The notes under the pieces are model-generated. The model saw nothing but the letters and a program-made list of their open reading frames with translations, ran no database searches and was not told the origin of the DNA. From Streptomyces sp. Q6 (GTDB lineage: Bacteria; Actinomycetota; Actinomycetes; Streptomycetales; Streptomycetaceae): a DNA stretch of 64,000 nt. The position numbers and the translations under genes were made by a program. Below, piece after piece: positions 18,119-27,418 of this stretch (position 1 is the stretch's first letter; the number at the start of each line of letters is the position of its first letter). The stretch covers positions 4,960,001-5,024,000 of the forward strand of contig NZ_CP146022.1 in the NCBI RefSeq assembly GCF_036967205.1, given 5' to 3'.

Positions 18119-18967
18119 CTAGAGCTTCAGGTCCCACTGCGTGGCGTCGTACTCGAAGCTGGGCTCCACCTCGACCGTGAGGTTCTTCGCGTCGGCCGGG
18201 GCGTCGAAGCCGTAGACGACCGTGGCCTTCTTGCCGGGCATGATCGTGCCCTCGAAGCCGGTGCCGACCGCTTCGTCGAAGATCTGCTCGGCGTCCACAC
18301 CGTCGGCGCCGGCGCGGGCGCTCGTCTGCAGCAGGCTCGCGTCGAACTTCTCCTTGCTGTCGTTCGTGACGGTGACCGTGACCTTGTAGGCGTGGTTGCC
18401 CTTGCTGTGGCCCGCCGCGTACTCGCTCGGGCTGAAGGTGACCGCGTTCGAGACCGCGACGGTCAGGTCGTCGTCGTAGATCACGGAGTCGCCCGCGTCG
18501 AGCGCCTTGCCGGCGGCCGGCTTCTCGTCCTTGCCCTTGTCGGCGCCCTTGCCGCTGCTGTCGGACTTGTCCGTGCCCTTGGCGTCCGTGTCCTTGGCCT
18601 TCGTGTCCGACACCGACTTGTTGATCTCGTCGACGGCGTCGTCGACCGCCTTGAACGTGGTGTACGCGCCGAACACCGCCAGGCCGAGCGAGGCCAGGGC
18701 CAGGATCACGCCGGTCAGCGCCACCCCCTTGTTCGTGGCCTCGCCGCGCTTGGCGCGGGCCCGGCCCGTCAGGCCGAGGATCAGCGCGATCACGCCGAGG
18801 ATGCCGGCCAGCCAGAACATCAGCGGGATCAGCCCGGACAGGGCGCCGATGATGCCGAGGATCAGCGCCGCCGTCCCCAGTCCGTTCCGCGCCACCTGCG
18901 TCGGCTGCTGCTGCGGCTGGAACGGCGGGTACTGGGGGTGCTGCTGGGGCTGGTGGGTCTGCGACAT
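18119..18967 (-). CDS. DUF4190 / DUF4352 membrane-anchored protein
   Basis: The protein begins MSQTHQPQQHPQYPPFQPQQ, then has hydrophobic segments at about residues 29-61 (ALILGIIGALSGLIPLMFWL) and 75-98, a Lys/Asp-rich linker, and an extracellular beta-domain resembling DUF4352 (AVSNAVTFSPSEY, KVTVTVTNDSKEKFDAS, PGKKATVVYGFDAP). ATG 18967 has GGAGGAAG just upstream; an in-frame start at 19048 is weaker. The family role is unknown, though DUF4352 domains resemble ligand-binding immunoprotective folds. A divergent gene starts at 19141. Confidence 0.8.
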   Translation of the reverse strand: MSQTHQPQQHPQYPPFQPQQQPTQVARNGLGTAALILGIIGALSGLIPLMFWLAGILGVIALILGLTGRARAKRGEATNKGVALTGVILALASLGLAVFGAYTTFKAVDDAVDEINKSVSDTKAKDTDAKGTDKSDSSGKGADKGKDEKPAAGKALDAGDSVIYDDDLTVAVSNAVTFSPSEYAAGHSKGNHAYKVTVTVTNDSKEKFDASLLQTSARAGADGVDAEQIFDEAVGTGFEGTIMPGKKATVVYGFDAPADAKNLTVEVEPSFEYDATQWDLKL

Positions 18968-19052
18968 GGGACTTCCTCCGTGATGAGAGACGCCAACCTC
19001 CCCCCGGCTTTCCGTGTGTCCGGCGGTTGGCTGGGTCAAGAACACCATTGTT

Positions 19053-19078
19053 TGTGAACCGAGTCAACCCGGTTCACA
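19053..19078. promoter_or_regulatory. Inverted repeat in the divergent promoter region
   Basis: TGTGAACC (19053-19060) and GGTTCACA (19071-19078) are perfect 8-bp arms separated by 10 bp. A further TGTGAA...GGTTC lies near 19101. The position between the DUF4190 gene and the methylase-like gene suits an operator. Confidence 0.45.
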
Positions 19079-19140
19079 GAGTTCGAAGTGTGCACGCCTG
19101 TGAATACGGTTCTTACGTGGGAGTCGATAAGGTCGGGCGC

Positions 19141-21238
19141 ATGGACAACGCGACAGAGGTGACGGCCGCCGGAATCGCCCGGCTGGCCGGGGTGGGCCGG
19201 GCCGCCGTCAGCAACTGGCGGCGGCGGCACGCCGACTTCCCCAAGCCCGTCGGGGGCACCGAGACCAGCCCGTCCTTCGCCCTCGCCGAGGTCGAGGACT
19301 GGCTGCGCGTCCAGGGCAAACTCGCCGAGGTCCCGCTGCGCGAGCGCGTGTGGCAGCAGCTCGCCGGCCACCCCGCGGGCCCGGTCACCGCGCTGCTGCA
19401 CGCGGGCTCCGCGCTGCTGCTCGTCCACGACCGGCCCACCGAATGGCTCGCCCTGAGCACCGCGGACGACGACGCCTTCCTCGCCGAGCGACTGCCCGCC
19501 GCTCTCGAAGGCATCCTCACCGCGCGCTTCGGCCACGCCACCGAGCGCGCCCTGGCCACCCCGAAGGCCGCCGCGCTGCTGCCGTCCGTGCCGCTGCTGC
19601 GCGGCGCGGGCGAGCTCGCCGCCGAGCTGGGCGCGCGCCGCACCTTCGCCTTCCTGCTCGGCCGCCACCTCGACGCGAACCCGCGCCAGTACACGCTGAC
19701 CCCGTCCGGCCCCGCCGCCCTGATGGCCGCCCTCGCGGGGCCCGCCGACAGCGCCCTCGACCCCGCCTGCGGCACCGGCACCCTGCTGCACGCCGTGCGC
19801 GGCCTCGACCCGCGCCCCGGCCAGCGCCTCTACGGCCAGGACGTGGCCCCGGAGCTGGCCGCCCTGACCGCCCTGCGCCTCGCGCTCGACGGACCCGCCG
19901 AGGAGGGCGCCGCCCCCGCGATCCGCACCGCCGCAGCCGACACCCTGCGCGGCGACGCCCTCGGGGACGTACAGGCCGACGTGGTCGTCGCCCACCCCCC
20001 GTTCAACGAACGCGGCTGGGGACACGACGAGTTGGCGTACGACCCGCGCTGGGAGTACGGCTTCCCGGCCCGCACCGAGTCCGAACTGGCCTGGGTACAG
20101 CACGCGTTGGCCCGCCTCAAGGACGGCGGGAGCGCCGTGCTCCTGATGCCGCCCACCGTCGCGTCCCGCCGCTCGGGCCGCCGCATCCGCGCCGACCTGC
20201 TGCGCCGCGGCGCCCTGCGCGCGGTGATCGCGCTGCCCGCCGGAGCCGTACCGCCGAACAACATCCCGCTGCACCTGTGGGTCCTGCGCCGGCCCGCCGC
20301 GCACCTGCCCGCCGCGGGCGCCGCCGCCCCGAGCTGCTGCTCGTCGACACCACGGCCGTCGACACAGGCGAGGCCCGCGACCTGCGGGACAAGCAGGCGT
20401 GGGCCGCCGTCCAGGACGCGGTGCTCGACGCCTGGCGCGCCTTCGACCGCGCGGGCACGCTCGCCGAGCGCCCCGGCCTCGCCCGCTCCGTGCCCGTCAT
20501 CGAACTGCTCGACGACGAGGTCGACCTCGCGCCCGCGCGGCGCCTGCCGCCACCGGCCGCGGGCGGCGGCGCCGAGGAGTTGACCGCCGTACGCCTCGAA
20601 CTCGCCGACACCCTGAGCCTCGCGACGAAGCTCGCCCCAAGGCCGCGACCCCGGTCGCCGCCCCCGTGCGCTGGCCGCAGACCACGATCGGTGAACTCGC
20701 GCGCGCGGGCGCCCTGTCGCTGCACACGGCCCCCACCACCATGAGCGGCACGAGCGGCCACGCGCGCGTGCCGCTGCTCACCGACCACGACGTGCTCGCC
20801 GGCACTGGACCCTCCGGCAGCCACTCCGGCGACGACGACCCGTTCCTCGTCGCGGCCGGGGACGTCGTCGTGCCCGTCGTCGGCGGCGGCGCCGTCGCCC
20901 GCGTCGTCGACGAGAGCGCCGCGGGGGCCGCGCTCGGCCGCGGTCTCGCCCTGCTGCGGCCCGACCCGGCCGCGCTCGACCCGTGGTTCCTCGCCGGGTT
21001 CCTGCGCGGCACGGCCAACAACCGGCAGGCCAGCAGCTACGCCTCGACCGCGACCCGGCTCGACGTGCGCCGCCTCCAGCTGCCGCGCCTGCCGCTCGCC
21101 GAACAGGCCCGCTACGGCGAGCGGTTCAAGTCCCTCGCCGCCTTCGAGGACGCGCTGCGCCTCGCGGGACGCCTCGGCGAACAGCTCGTGCAGGGACTGC
21201 ACGACGGCCTCACGGACGGTGTCGTCGAACCGGAGTGA
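19141..21238 (+). pseudogene. N-6 DNA methylase-like protein with N-terminal HTH, two apparent frameshifts
   Basis: The protein starts MDNATEVTAAGIARLAGVGR with a helix-turn-helix (VGRAAVSNWRRRH), followed by a Rossmann methyltransferase core: LDPACGTGTLLHAV (SAM motif) and DVVVAHPPFNERGWG (motif IV). The normal Asn of NPPF is His here. The frame breaks near 20327-20330 (CCCC) and 20635-20638 (CCCC). One extra C at each place restores one protein of about 700 residues, including a C-terminal part resembling a type I specificity-like region (FLRGTANNRQASSYASTATR). The breaks are probably sequencing errors. With HPPF the protein may bind DNA without methylating it. Confidence 0.75.
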
Positions 21239-21359
21239 CAGCCCCCGGGTGACCAGGTCGGCAACGGTTCGGTACAACCCGGGGCCGGTTGTCCGAGTCG
21301 GCCTATACGCTCGATGGAGCACGCACTTCGCACGCAGGCACCCACCAGCAGGAGCAGTC

Positions 21360-22010
21360 ATGCACGGCCACGGCTATGCGCCCCCGCCCCAGCGGCTCCC
21401 CTCGCCCGGAGCGCAGGTCGGATGGCGTGTGCTGTTCGTGGCGATCGCCGTGCTGACCATCGGTTTCCTCGCGTTCGTGCCGACGCTGAGGCTCGCCCTG
21501 ACCAGCCACCGCAAGGTCGACTGGCGGGTCTTCGCCGCCGTGGCCGCGGCCCAGTTCGTGTCCTGGATATGCATCTTCACCGACCCCGGCGCCGAGGAGT
21601 TCACGACCTGGCGGGGGAACGCGGGGATGGTGCTGATGCTGAGCACCCTCGCCGTCTCGGTCACGTACTACCTCATCGTCGACATCCGGCTCGGCGGCCG
21701 TGCCCGCCCGCTCGCCGCCCCGTACGACCCGTACGGGGTCACCCGGCCGCAGCAGGTCTACGGCTACCCGCAGCCGCGCCCCCAGCAGCCGTACGCCCCA
21801 CCGCAGCCCCAGCCCCAGCAGTACACGCGGCCCACGCCGCCCCAGCCGCACACCCTGCCGACGCAGACGGGGGGTCAGGCGCCCACGCCCACCCCGGCGC
21901 CGCAGCCCCAGCCGCAGAACCAGGCACAGCCGCCGCAGCGCATCGACCAGGTCCGCGCCGAGCTGGACGAGCTGAGCGACTACCTGCGCAAGCAGGAAGG
22001 CGAACGGTGA
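21360..22010 (+). CDS. Three-helix membrane protein with Pro/Gln-rich tail
   Basis: ATG 21360 has GCAGGAG 5 bases upstream and gives MHGHGYAPPPQRLPSPGAQV. Three membrane segments follow (WRVLFVAIAVLTIGFLAFVP, WRVFAAVAAAQFVSWICIF and GNAGMVLMLSTLAVSVTYYL), then a cytoplasmic Pro/Gln repeat region and a C-terminal helix VRAELDELSDYLRKQEGER. It ends 8 bp before the Ser/Thr kinase gene and is probably in the same operon. No known domain is recognised. Confidence 0.75.
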   Translation: MHGHGYAPPPQRLPSPGAQVGWRVLFVAIAVLTIGFLAFVPTLRLALTSHRKVDWRVFAAVAAAQFVSWICIFTDPGAEEFTTWRGNAGMVLMLSTLAVSVTYYLIVDIRLGGRARPLAAPYDPYGVTRPQQVYGYPQPRPQQPYAPPQPQPQQYTRPTPPQPHTLPTQTGGQAPTPTPAPQPQPQNQAQPPQRIDQVRAELDELSDYLRKQEGER

Positions 22011-22017
22011 CCCACCG

Positions 22018-22962
22018 GTGAGCATGCCCCTCAGCACCACCGCCGGACGCGTCGTCGCCGGCCGCTACGAACTCTCCACGCTCATCGGCCAGGGCGGCAT
22101 GGGCCAGGTCTGGACGGCGTACGACCAGCGCCTGGACCGCCGCGTCGCCGTGAAGCTGGTCCGCCCCGACCGTGTCGCGGGCGCCGAGGCCGACGAGCTG
22201 CGCCGCCGCTTCCTGCGCGAGTGCCGCGTCACCGCCCAGGTCGACCACCCGGGCCTGGTCACCGTGCACGACGCGGGCACCGAGGACGACGGCGCCTCCT
22301 CGTTCCTGTTCCTCGTGATGCAGTACGTCGACGGCTCCGACCTCGCCGACCACCTCGCCGAGCACGACCCCTACCCGTGGCCGTGGGCCGTCTCGATCGC
22401 CGCCCAGCTGTGCGCCGTGCTCTCCGCCGTGCACGCGGTGCCGATCGTCCACCGCGACCTCAAGCCGCGCAACGTGATGGTGAAGAAAGACGGCACGGTC
22501 ACCGTCCTCGACCTCGGCGTCGCCTCCGTCCTCGACACCGACACCACGCGCCTGACGCACACCGGATCGCCCATCGGCACGCCCGCCTACATGGCGCCCG
22601 AGCAGGCCATGGGCGGCGCCGTGGGCCCGTACACGGACCTGTACGCGCTCGGTGTCCTGCTGCACGAACTCCTCAGCGGCGACGTCCCGTTCGCGGGCAC
22701 CACCGCCCTCGGCATCCTCCACCGCCACCTGTACGAGCCCCCGCTCCCGGTCCGCCGGCTCCGCCCCGAAGTGCCCGAGGCCCTGGAGAACCTGGTGCTG
22801 CGGCTGCTCGCCAAGGACCCGCAGCACCGCCCCGCCTCCGCGCAGCAGACGTACGAGGAACTCCTCCCGCTGCTGCCCGCGCGCGGCGTGCCCACCGGCC
22901 ACCCGCTCGACCCCACCCGCCCGTTCCTGCGCCCGCACGCCCCTGGCCGGACCGCGCCGTGA
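22018..22962 (+). CDS. Serine/threonine protein kinase (Hanks type)
   Basis: A complete kinase core is visible: IGQGGMGQVW (Gly loop, about 23-32), VAVKL with Lys46, VHRDLKPRNVMVKK (catalytic loop, near 145) and VLDLGVAS, which is DLG rather than DFG. The activation segment contains GSPIGTPAYMAPEQA. There is no transmembrane helix or PASTA repeat, so it is cytoplasmic. The frame ends at TGA 22960-22962 in a GTGA overlap with the TPR frame. Adding one C to the run at 22940-22943 would fuse the two genes (…PHAPWPDRAV…), which I consider likely. Start GTG 22018; ATG 22024 is possible. Confidence 0.85.
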   Translation: MSMPLSTTAGRVVAGRYELSTLIGQGGMGQVWTAYDQRLDRRVAVKLVRPDRVAGAEADELRRRFLRECRVTAQVDHPGLVTVHDAGTEDDGASSFLFLVMQYVDGSDLADHLAEHDPYPWPWAVSIAAQLCAVLSAVHAVPIVHRDLKPRNVMVKKDGTVTVLDLGVASVLDTDTTRLTHTGSPIGTPAYMAPEQAMGGAVGPYTDLYALGVLLHELLSGDVPFAGTTALGILHRHLYEPPLPVRRLRPEVPEALENLVLRLLAKDPQHRPASAQQTYEELLPLLPARGVPTGHPLDPTRPFLRPHAPGRTAP

Positions 22963-23567
22963 CGCCCGCGCCGCAGCCCGCCGGCTCCGACGTGCAGGGC
23001 GAGCGGCCCGACGTGGCCCGCGCCGTCGACGAGGTCAAGCGCCTGCTCGGCGAGGGCCGCATCACTCAGGCCGTCGACATCCTCGGCTCGATCCTGCCCG
23101 CCGCGGCCGCCCAGCACGGCGAGCACTCACCCGTCGTCCGCACCCTGCGCAAGCAGTACGCCGCCACGCTCATGGACGACGGCCAGTACCGCCGCGCCCT
23201 GCCCGAGCTGCGCCGCCTCGCCGACGAGCGCGCCGCGGAGGCCGGGCACGCCGACCCGCAGTCGCTCCAGTTCCGCTACGAGGTCGCCCAGTGCCTGGAG
23301 GCCCTCGGTGAACCGGCCGCGGCGCTCGCCGAGTACCGCTCGCTGCTGCCGTACTACGAGAACCAGTACGCGACGACGGACCTGCGTCTCGCCCTCGAAG
23401 TGCGCCGCCGCATCGGTCAGTTGCTGCTCGCCGTGGGGGACCGGGGCGCCGCCCACGAGACGTTGATCCGCCTGCTGCACGACGCGGAGCGGCTGCACGG
23501 CCCCGGCCATCCGTTCACGGCGGAGATCCGGCGCACGTTGCAGTGGCTGGGGCAGGTGCGGGGCTGA
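22959..23567 (+). CDS. Tetratricopeptide-repeat protein, probably the C-terminal part of the kinase
   Basis: If started at GTG 22959 this gives 202 residues, VTPAPQPAGSDVQGERPDVA and onward, with helical repeats such as VVRTLRKQYAATLMDDGQY, LQFRYEVAQCLEALGEPAAA and LALEVRRRIGQLLLAVGDRG, typical of TPR-like arrays that bind partner proteins. The GTGA overlap could be true coupling. However, the repaired junction reads through as one protein of about 515 residues, and kinase-TPR fusions exist in Streptomyces. Confidence 0.7.
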   Translation: MTPAPQPAGSDVQGERPDVARAVDEVKRLLGEGRITQAVDILGSILPAAAAQHGEHSPVVRTLRKQYAATLMDDGQYRRALPELRRLADERAAEAGHADPQSLQFRYEVAQCLEALGEPAAALAEYRSLLPYYENQYATTDLRLALEVRRRIGQLLLAVGDRGAAHETLIRLLHDAERLHGPGHPFTAEIRRTLQWLGQVRG

Positions 23568-23763
23568 CCGTCCGGCCGGGCGACAGGCAAAGATCCGGGA
23601 AACCGCGCGCCAAGTTCTGGCCGGATGGACGTTCGAGCCGCTGCTCGCCAGGCAAGATCAGCTCGCTCGCTGTGCGCTTCCCCAGGCGTTCCTGTGCCTT
23701 GCCTTTCCCCCACCAGGGCCGAGCCGGCATCTCCATAGGTCTACCGAGAAACGTCTCCTCCCC

Positions 23764-24498
23764 ATGCGCATCACCGCTCCCACCCGTGCCGCGGCCCTGC
23801 TCGCCGTGGCCGTCCTCCCGTTCGCCCTGACGGCCTGTTCGTCCGGAGACTCCGACGGGTCCGCCGGCTCCCAGGGGGCCGCCTCCTCCCCGTCCGCCGC
23901 CCCGACGTCCCACAACCCCGACGAGGGCCTCGCCACCGGCGCGGACCTGAAGAAGGCCCTCGCCCCCGCGTCGTTCTTCGGCGCCGGATACAAGGTCGAC
24001 CCGGACGGCGTCCGCGACACCGGCACCTCGTTCCAGAAGCAGAGCGCCGACCCGGCCGCTCCGGCCAAGCCGGACTGCACCAAGTTCGGCGGCACCAGCT
24101 GGATCGCCCTCACCGGCGACGAAGGCGTCTCCTTCGCCCAGAACGACTACGTGAACGACGACTCCTCCGCGGACATCGCCCAGGAGATCGACGTGTTCCG
24201 CGGCACGACGGCGACGACCGTCATGCGGCACCTCCGGAAGGTGGTCGCCGCGTGCCCCACCTACAAGGACGCGGACACCAAGAGCGTCGTGAAGGTGGCC
24301 GGCACCGCGGCCTCCGGACTCGGCGACGAGGCGTACGCCATCACGCTGACCGACCCGACCTGGACGAACGGCACGACCCTGATCGCCGTCCGCAAGGGCA
24401 CCGCCGTCGTGAGCATCATGTCGACCGACGGCCACGACAACGGCGCGGCGACCGCGAAGAAGCTCGCCGCGAAGGTCACGGCCGCCGTCACCGGCTGA
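23764..24498 (+). CDS. Secreted lipoprotein of unknown function
   Basis: The signal peptide MRITAPTRAAALLAVAVLPF ends in a lipobox (ALTACSSG). A Ser/Gly-rich linker precedes a compact domain of about 180 residues with two Cys that may pair (KPDCTKFGG and VAACPTYKD). The domain contains TSWIALTGDEGVSF and VAGTAASGLGDEAYAIT, recalling actinobacterial sensor-type or DUF3558-like lipoproteins, but I do not recognise it firmly. No purine-rich ribosome site is visible; the leader upstream is pyrimidine-rich. The 196-bp gap before it has no gene. Confidence 0.7.
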   Translation: MRITAPTRAAALLAVAVLPFALTACSSGDSDGSAGSQGAASSPSAAPTSHNPDEGLATGADLKKALAPASFFGAGYKVDPDGVRDTGTSFQKQSADPAAPAKPDCTKFGGTSWIALTGDEGVSFAQNDYVNDDSSADIAQEIDVFRGTTATTVMRHLRKVVAACPTYKDADTKSVVKVAGTAASGLGDEAYAITLTDPTWTNGTTLIAVRKGTAVVSIMSTDGHDNGAATAKKLAAKVTAAVTG

Positions 24499-24568
24499 CC
24501 CACGCACCGCAGCCCGTAGCCCAGTTCGTAGCCCCACTCGCAGCACCATCCGCATCGGAGGAAGACCC

Positions 24569-25405
24569 ATGCCCGCAACCGGCAGTCACCGGCTCTCCCG
24601 AAGAGGCCGCCGCATCGCCATCGGCGCCGCCTGCGCGGCCCTGCTCGCGGGTGGGGTCACGGTCCAGCAGTCCCTCGCCACGACGACCTCATGGCCCGCC
24701 GCGAAGACGTACACCGGTCGCGCCTTCGACACCTGCGCCGCACCCTCCGCCTCCGCCATGAAGGCATGGCACACGGGCTTCTACGGCGCGGCGGCCGTCT
24801 ACGTGGGCGGCAAGAACCGCGGCTGCGCCCAGGCCAACCTCACCGCCTCCTGGGTGAAGACCGTCAACTCCCAGGGCTGGAAGCTCATTCCGCTCTACGT
24901 AGGCGCGCAGCCGCCGTGCGCGAGCGGCTCCAACCCGGAGAAGATGACGGCCACGACCGCCGCGTCCCTCGGCGCCACCGACGGCGCCGACGCCGTGGCC
25001 AAGGCGTCCGCGCTCGGCATGAAGGCGGGCAGCGCGCTCTATCTCGACATGGAGGCGTACGACAGCACGAACGCCTCCTGCAACACCGCGGTCCTCACCT
25101 ACGTACGCGCCTGGCAGAAGGCCGTCCACGCGAAGTACTACCGCACCGGCATGTACGGCTTCTCCAGCTCCAGCGCCAAGGCCGTCGCCACGACGACCGA
25201 CCGCAGCAACCTGCCGGGCAACCTCTGGTACGCCAAGTGGGACAAGGTGAACACGACCACCACCGACTGGCCCTTCGCCGCCACCCTGTGGACCGGGCAC
25301 CATCGCGGCCACCAGTACATGGTCAACAGCAAGGAGTCGCGCGGCGGTTACACGATCACCGTGGACCGCGACGCGTGGGACGCGCCGGTCGCCGTCATCG
25401 GCTGA
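24569..25405 (+). CDS. Secreted DUF1906 glycoside-hydrolase-like protein
   Basis: The 278-residue protein has an N-terminal signal peptide (IAIGAACAALLAGGVTVQQS) and a mature domain starting with TYTGRAFDTCAAPSA. GFYGAAAVYVGG, WKLIPLYVGAQ, ALYLDMEAYD and YRTGMYGFSSSS follow the beta-barrel pattern of the DUF1906 family, related to GH25-like lysozymes. It probably acts on the cell wall. ATG 24569 has CGGAGGAAG 6-7 bases upstream. Confidence 0.85.
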   Translation: MPATGSHRLSRRGRRIAIGAACAALLAGGVTVQQSLATTTSWPAAKTYTGRAFDTCAAPSASAMKAWHTGFYGAAAVYVGGKNRGCAQANLTASWVKTVNSQGWKLIPLYVGAQPPCASGSNPEKMTATTAASLGATDGADAVAKASALGMKAGSALYLDMEAYDSTNASCNTAVLTYVRAWQKAVHAKYYRTGMYGFSSSSAKAVATTTDRSNLPGNLWYAKWDKVNTTTTDWPFAATLWTGHHRGHQYMVNSKESRGGYTITVDRDAWDAPVAVIG

Positions 25406-25447
25406 GTGCGGGTCAGTACCTCAACTCGCGGCGAATCGTTGTCGAAT

Positions 25448-25471
25448 AGGTGGCCGAGTACGCGGCCACCT
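25448..25471. terminator. Small inverted repeat between secreted-protein genes
   Basis: AGGTGGCC (25448-25455) and GGCCACCT (25464-25471) form an 8-bp stem with an 8-base loop, 42 bp after the DUF1906 stop. It could terminate that gene or lie within the next promoter. Confidence 0.4.
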
Positions 25472-25536
25472 CCTACCATCGATCATCGCCGGACTTTGTG
25501 CACTGACGCACAAACTGCTCGCAGGGAGGCCCCACC

Positions 25537-26205
25537 TTGCACCGCCGCAACAGCCGCCGCATCGCTCTCGTGCTCACATCCGCTGCCGCCGCCGTCCCCC
25601 TCCTCACCGCCTGCGGAAGCGACGCCCACCCCGGTGCCGCCGCGGTCGTCGGCGGGCAGCGCATCACGGTCTCCCAGCTGGAGAGCCGGGTGAACGAGGT
25701 CCGGGACGCCCAGCAGGCCGCGACGGCCGACAGCGCGCAGTACGAGCAGGCCATCGCCAAGACCGGTGGCCTCACCCGCAACACGCTGCACACGATGGTC
25801 CTCGACCGCGTCCTGCACCGGGCCGCCACCGACAGCGGCGTCACGGTCACCCGCAAGGAGATGCAGCAGATGCGGGCCGGTCTCGAACAACAGGCGGGCG
25901 GCGCGAAGCAGTTGGAGGTCGCCTGGCTCCAGCAGTACAACGTCGCGCCCAAGCGGCTCACCGAGTCCCTGCGCACCGAGATCGAGGCGCAGAAGCTGGC
26001 GACGACCCTCGGCGCCGACATGCAGACCGAGGCGGGCAAGGCCGCGTTCTGGAAGGCGCTCTCCCAGGCGTCCAAGGAACTCGACGTCGACCTGAACCCC
26101 CGTTACGGCTCCTGGGACGTGACCAAGAGCAGCCGCGTCGACGCGAAGACGCCCTGGGTGAAACAGGTCACCGCCCTGGCGTCCGAGGCCCAGCAGACCG
26201 CCTAG
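25537..26205 (+). CDS. SurA N-terminal-domain lipoprotein
   Basis: The start is TTG 25537 with GGGAGG 8 bases upstream, an uncommon start codon. The signal peptide ends in PLLTACGSD, a lipobox. The mature part contains AAAVVGGQRITVSQLESRVN, the SurA-N signature of extracytoplasmic chaperones, followed by long helices. No PPIase (rotamase) domain is present, so this is a chaperone-like module only. It lies 49 bp upstream of mazG. Confidence 0.8.
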   Translation: MHRRNSRRIALVLTSAAAAVPLLTACGSDAHPGAAAVVGGQRITVSQLESRVNEVRDAQQAATADSAQYEQAIAKTGGLTRNTLHTMVLDRVLHRAATDSGVTVTRKEMQQMRAGLEQQAGGAKQLEVAWLQQYNVAPKRLTESLRTEIEAQKLATTLGADMQTEAGKAAFWKALSQASKELDVDLNPRYGSWDVTKSSRVDAKTPWVKQVTALASEAQQTA

Positions 26206-26254
26206 CGGCCGCCTGGCCGTACGCGCTGTCAGTGCCCTGGGTTACGTTCGAGAC

Positions 26255-27252
26255 GTGAACGACAAGGTGAACGCCCCCGTGGACGCCGCCGACGACCCCG
26301 CCGGCCGCATCGTCCTGCTCACCACCAGCCACCGGGTCGCCCCGGGGCTGCTGTCCTGGCAGGCGTGGCAGGCGCTGCGCGGCGCCGACGAGGTGCTGTG
26401 CGCCGACCCCGCGCACCCGCAGCTGCCGTACCTGAAGGAAGCGGGCGTCGAGGTCGTCGTCGCCGCGCCCACGGCCCGCGACCTCGTGGACCGCTGCGTC
26501 GGCGGCGGCCGCACGGTCGTCGTCCTCACCACGGCCGAGGGCGACCGCCGCCTCACCGACGGCCTGGCGACGCTGGCCGGCTCCGGCCGCGAGCAGATGC
26601 CCGCGCTCGAACTGCTCCCCGGCTCGTACGATCTGCCGGGCGCCCGCCTCCTGGACCTCGTCCAGGTCATGGACCGCATCCGCCGCGAGTGCCCGTGGTC
26701 GCGGCTGCGCACCCACGAGGACCTCGCCAAGTACGCCATCGAGGAGGCGTACGAGCTGGTGGAGGCGATCGAGACGGACGACAGGGAAGAGCTGCGCGAG
26801 GAGCTCGGCGACGTCCTGCTCCAGGTCGTCTTCCACGCCCGCATCGCCGAGGAGGCGGGCGGCGAGGACGAGCCGTTCTCCATCGACGACGTCGCGGGCG
26901 GCATCGTCGACAAGCTCATCCATCGCCACCCGCACGTCTTCGGGGACGAGAGCGCCGCCACCCCGGAGGAGGTCCGGGAGATCTGGCTCCGCAAGAAGGG
27001 CGAGGCCAAGCGGCGGGCGTCCGTCACCGACGGTGTCCCGCTCGGCCAGCCCGGCCTCGCCCTCGCGGCGAAGCTCGGCTCCCGCGTGCGCACCGCGGCG
27101 CTGGACGTCGAGGTGCCGCGCGGTGAGGGCGTCGGCTACGAACTCCTGGCGCTGGCCCTCCGGGCGGAGGCGGAGGGGTCGACCCCGAGGCGGCGCTGCG
27201 GGCTGCCGCCCGCGCCTACCGGGATGCCGTGCGCTCGGCGGAAGGGCTTTAG
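26255..27252 (+). pseudogene. mazG: Nucleoside triphosphate pyrophosphohydrolase MazG, 3' frameshift
   Basis: MazG hydrolyses nucleoside triphosphates to monophosphates and pyrophosphate. The protein starts at GTG 26255. An N-terminal tetrapyrrole-methylase-like remnant (IVLLTTSHRVAPGLLSWQAW) precedes the MazG core with EEAYELVEAIETDD, ELGDVLLQVVFHARIAEE and RHPHVFGDESA. The frame runs correctly to RAEAEG, where a GGGG run at 27175-27178 shifts it. With one more G it would end VDPEAALRAAARAYRDAVR and stop at TAG 27250-27252. As given, translation would continue to 27475. Function is probably intact in the organism. Confidence 0.85.
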
Positions 27253-27261
27253 GCTCCGCGT

Positions 27262-27313
27262 CACCCGCCCGCGCCACCCGCCCGCGCCACCCGCCCGCGC
27301 CACCCGTCCGCGG
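27262..27313 (+). repeat. Four 13-bp tandem repeats after mazG
   Basis: CACCCGCCCGCGC is repeated exactly at 27262, 27275 and 27288, with a variant at 27301. A GCGCGGTTCCCCGCGCCCCT-like segment follows near 27355, a sequence I recall from many Streptomyces intergenic regions. Apart from these repeats and the 95-bp array, 27253-27866 holds no gene. Confidence 0.8.
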
Positions 27314-27418
27314 GGCCGGGGAGCGCTGCCGGGCGCGGCTCTCGTCGTGGCCGGTCGCGCGGTTCCCCGCGCCCCTGGGCGAGCGAAGCCCGCTTCGGTG
27401 CCGCGAGCGGCGCCCACC

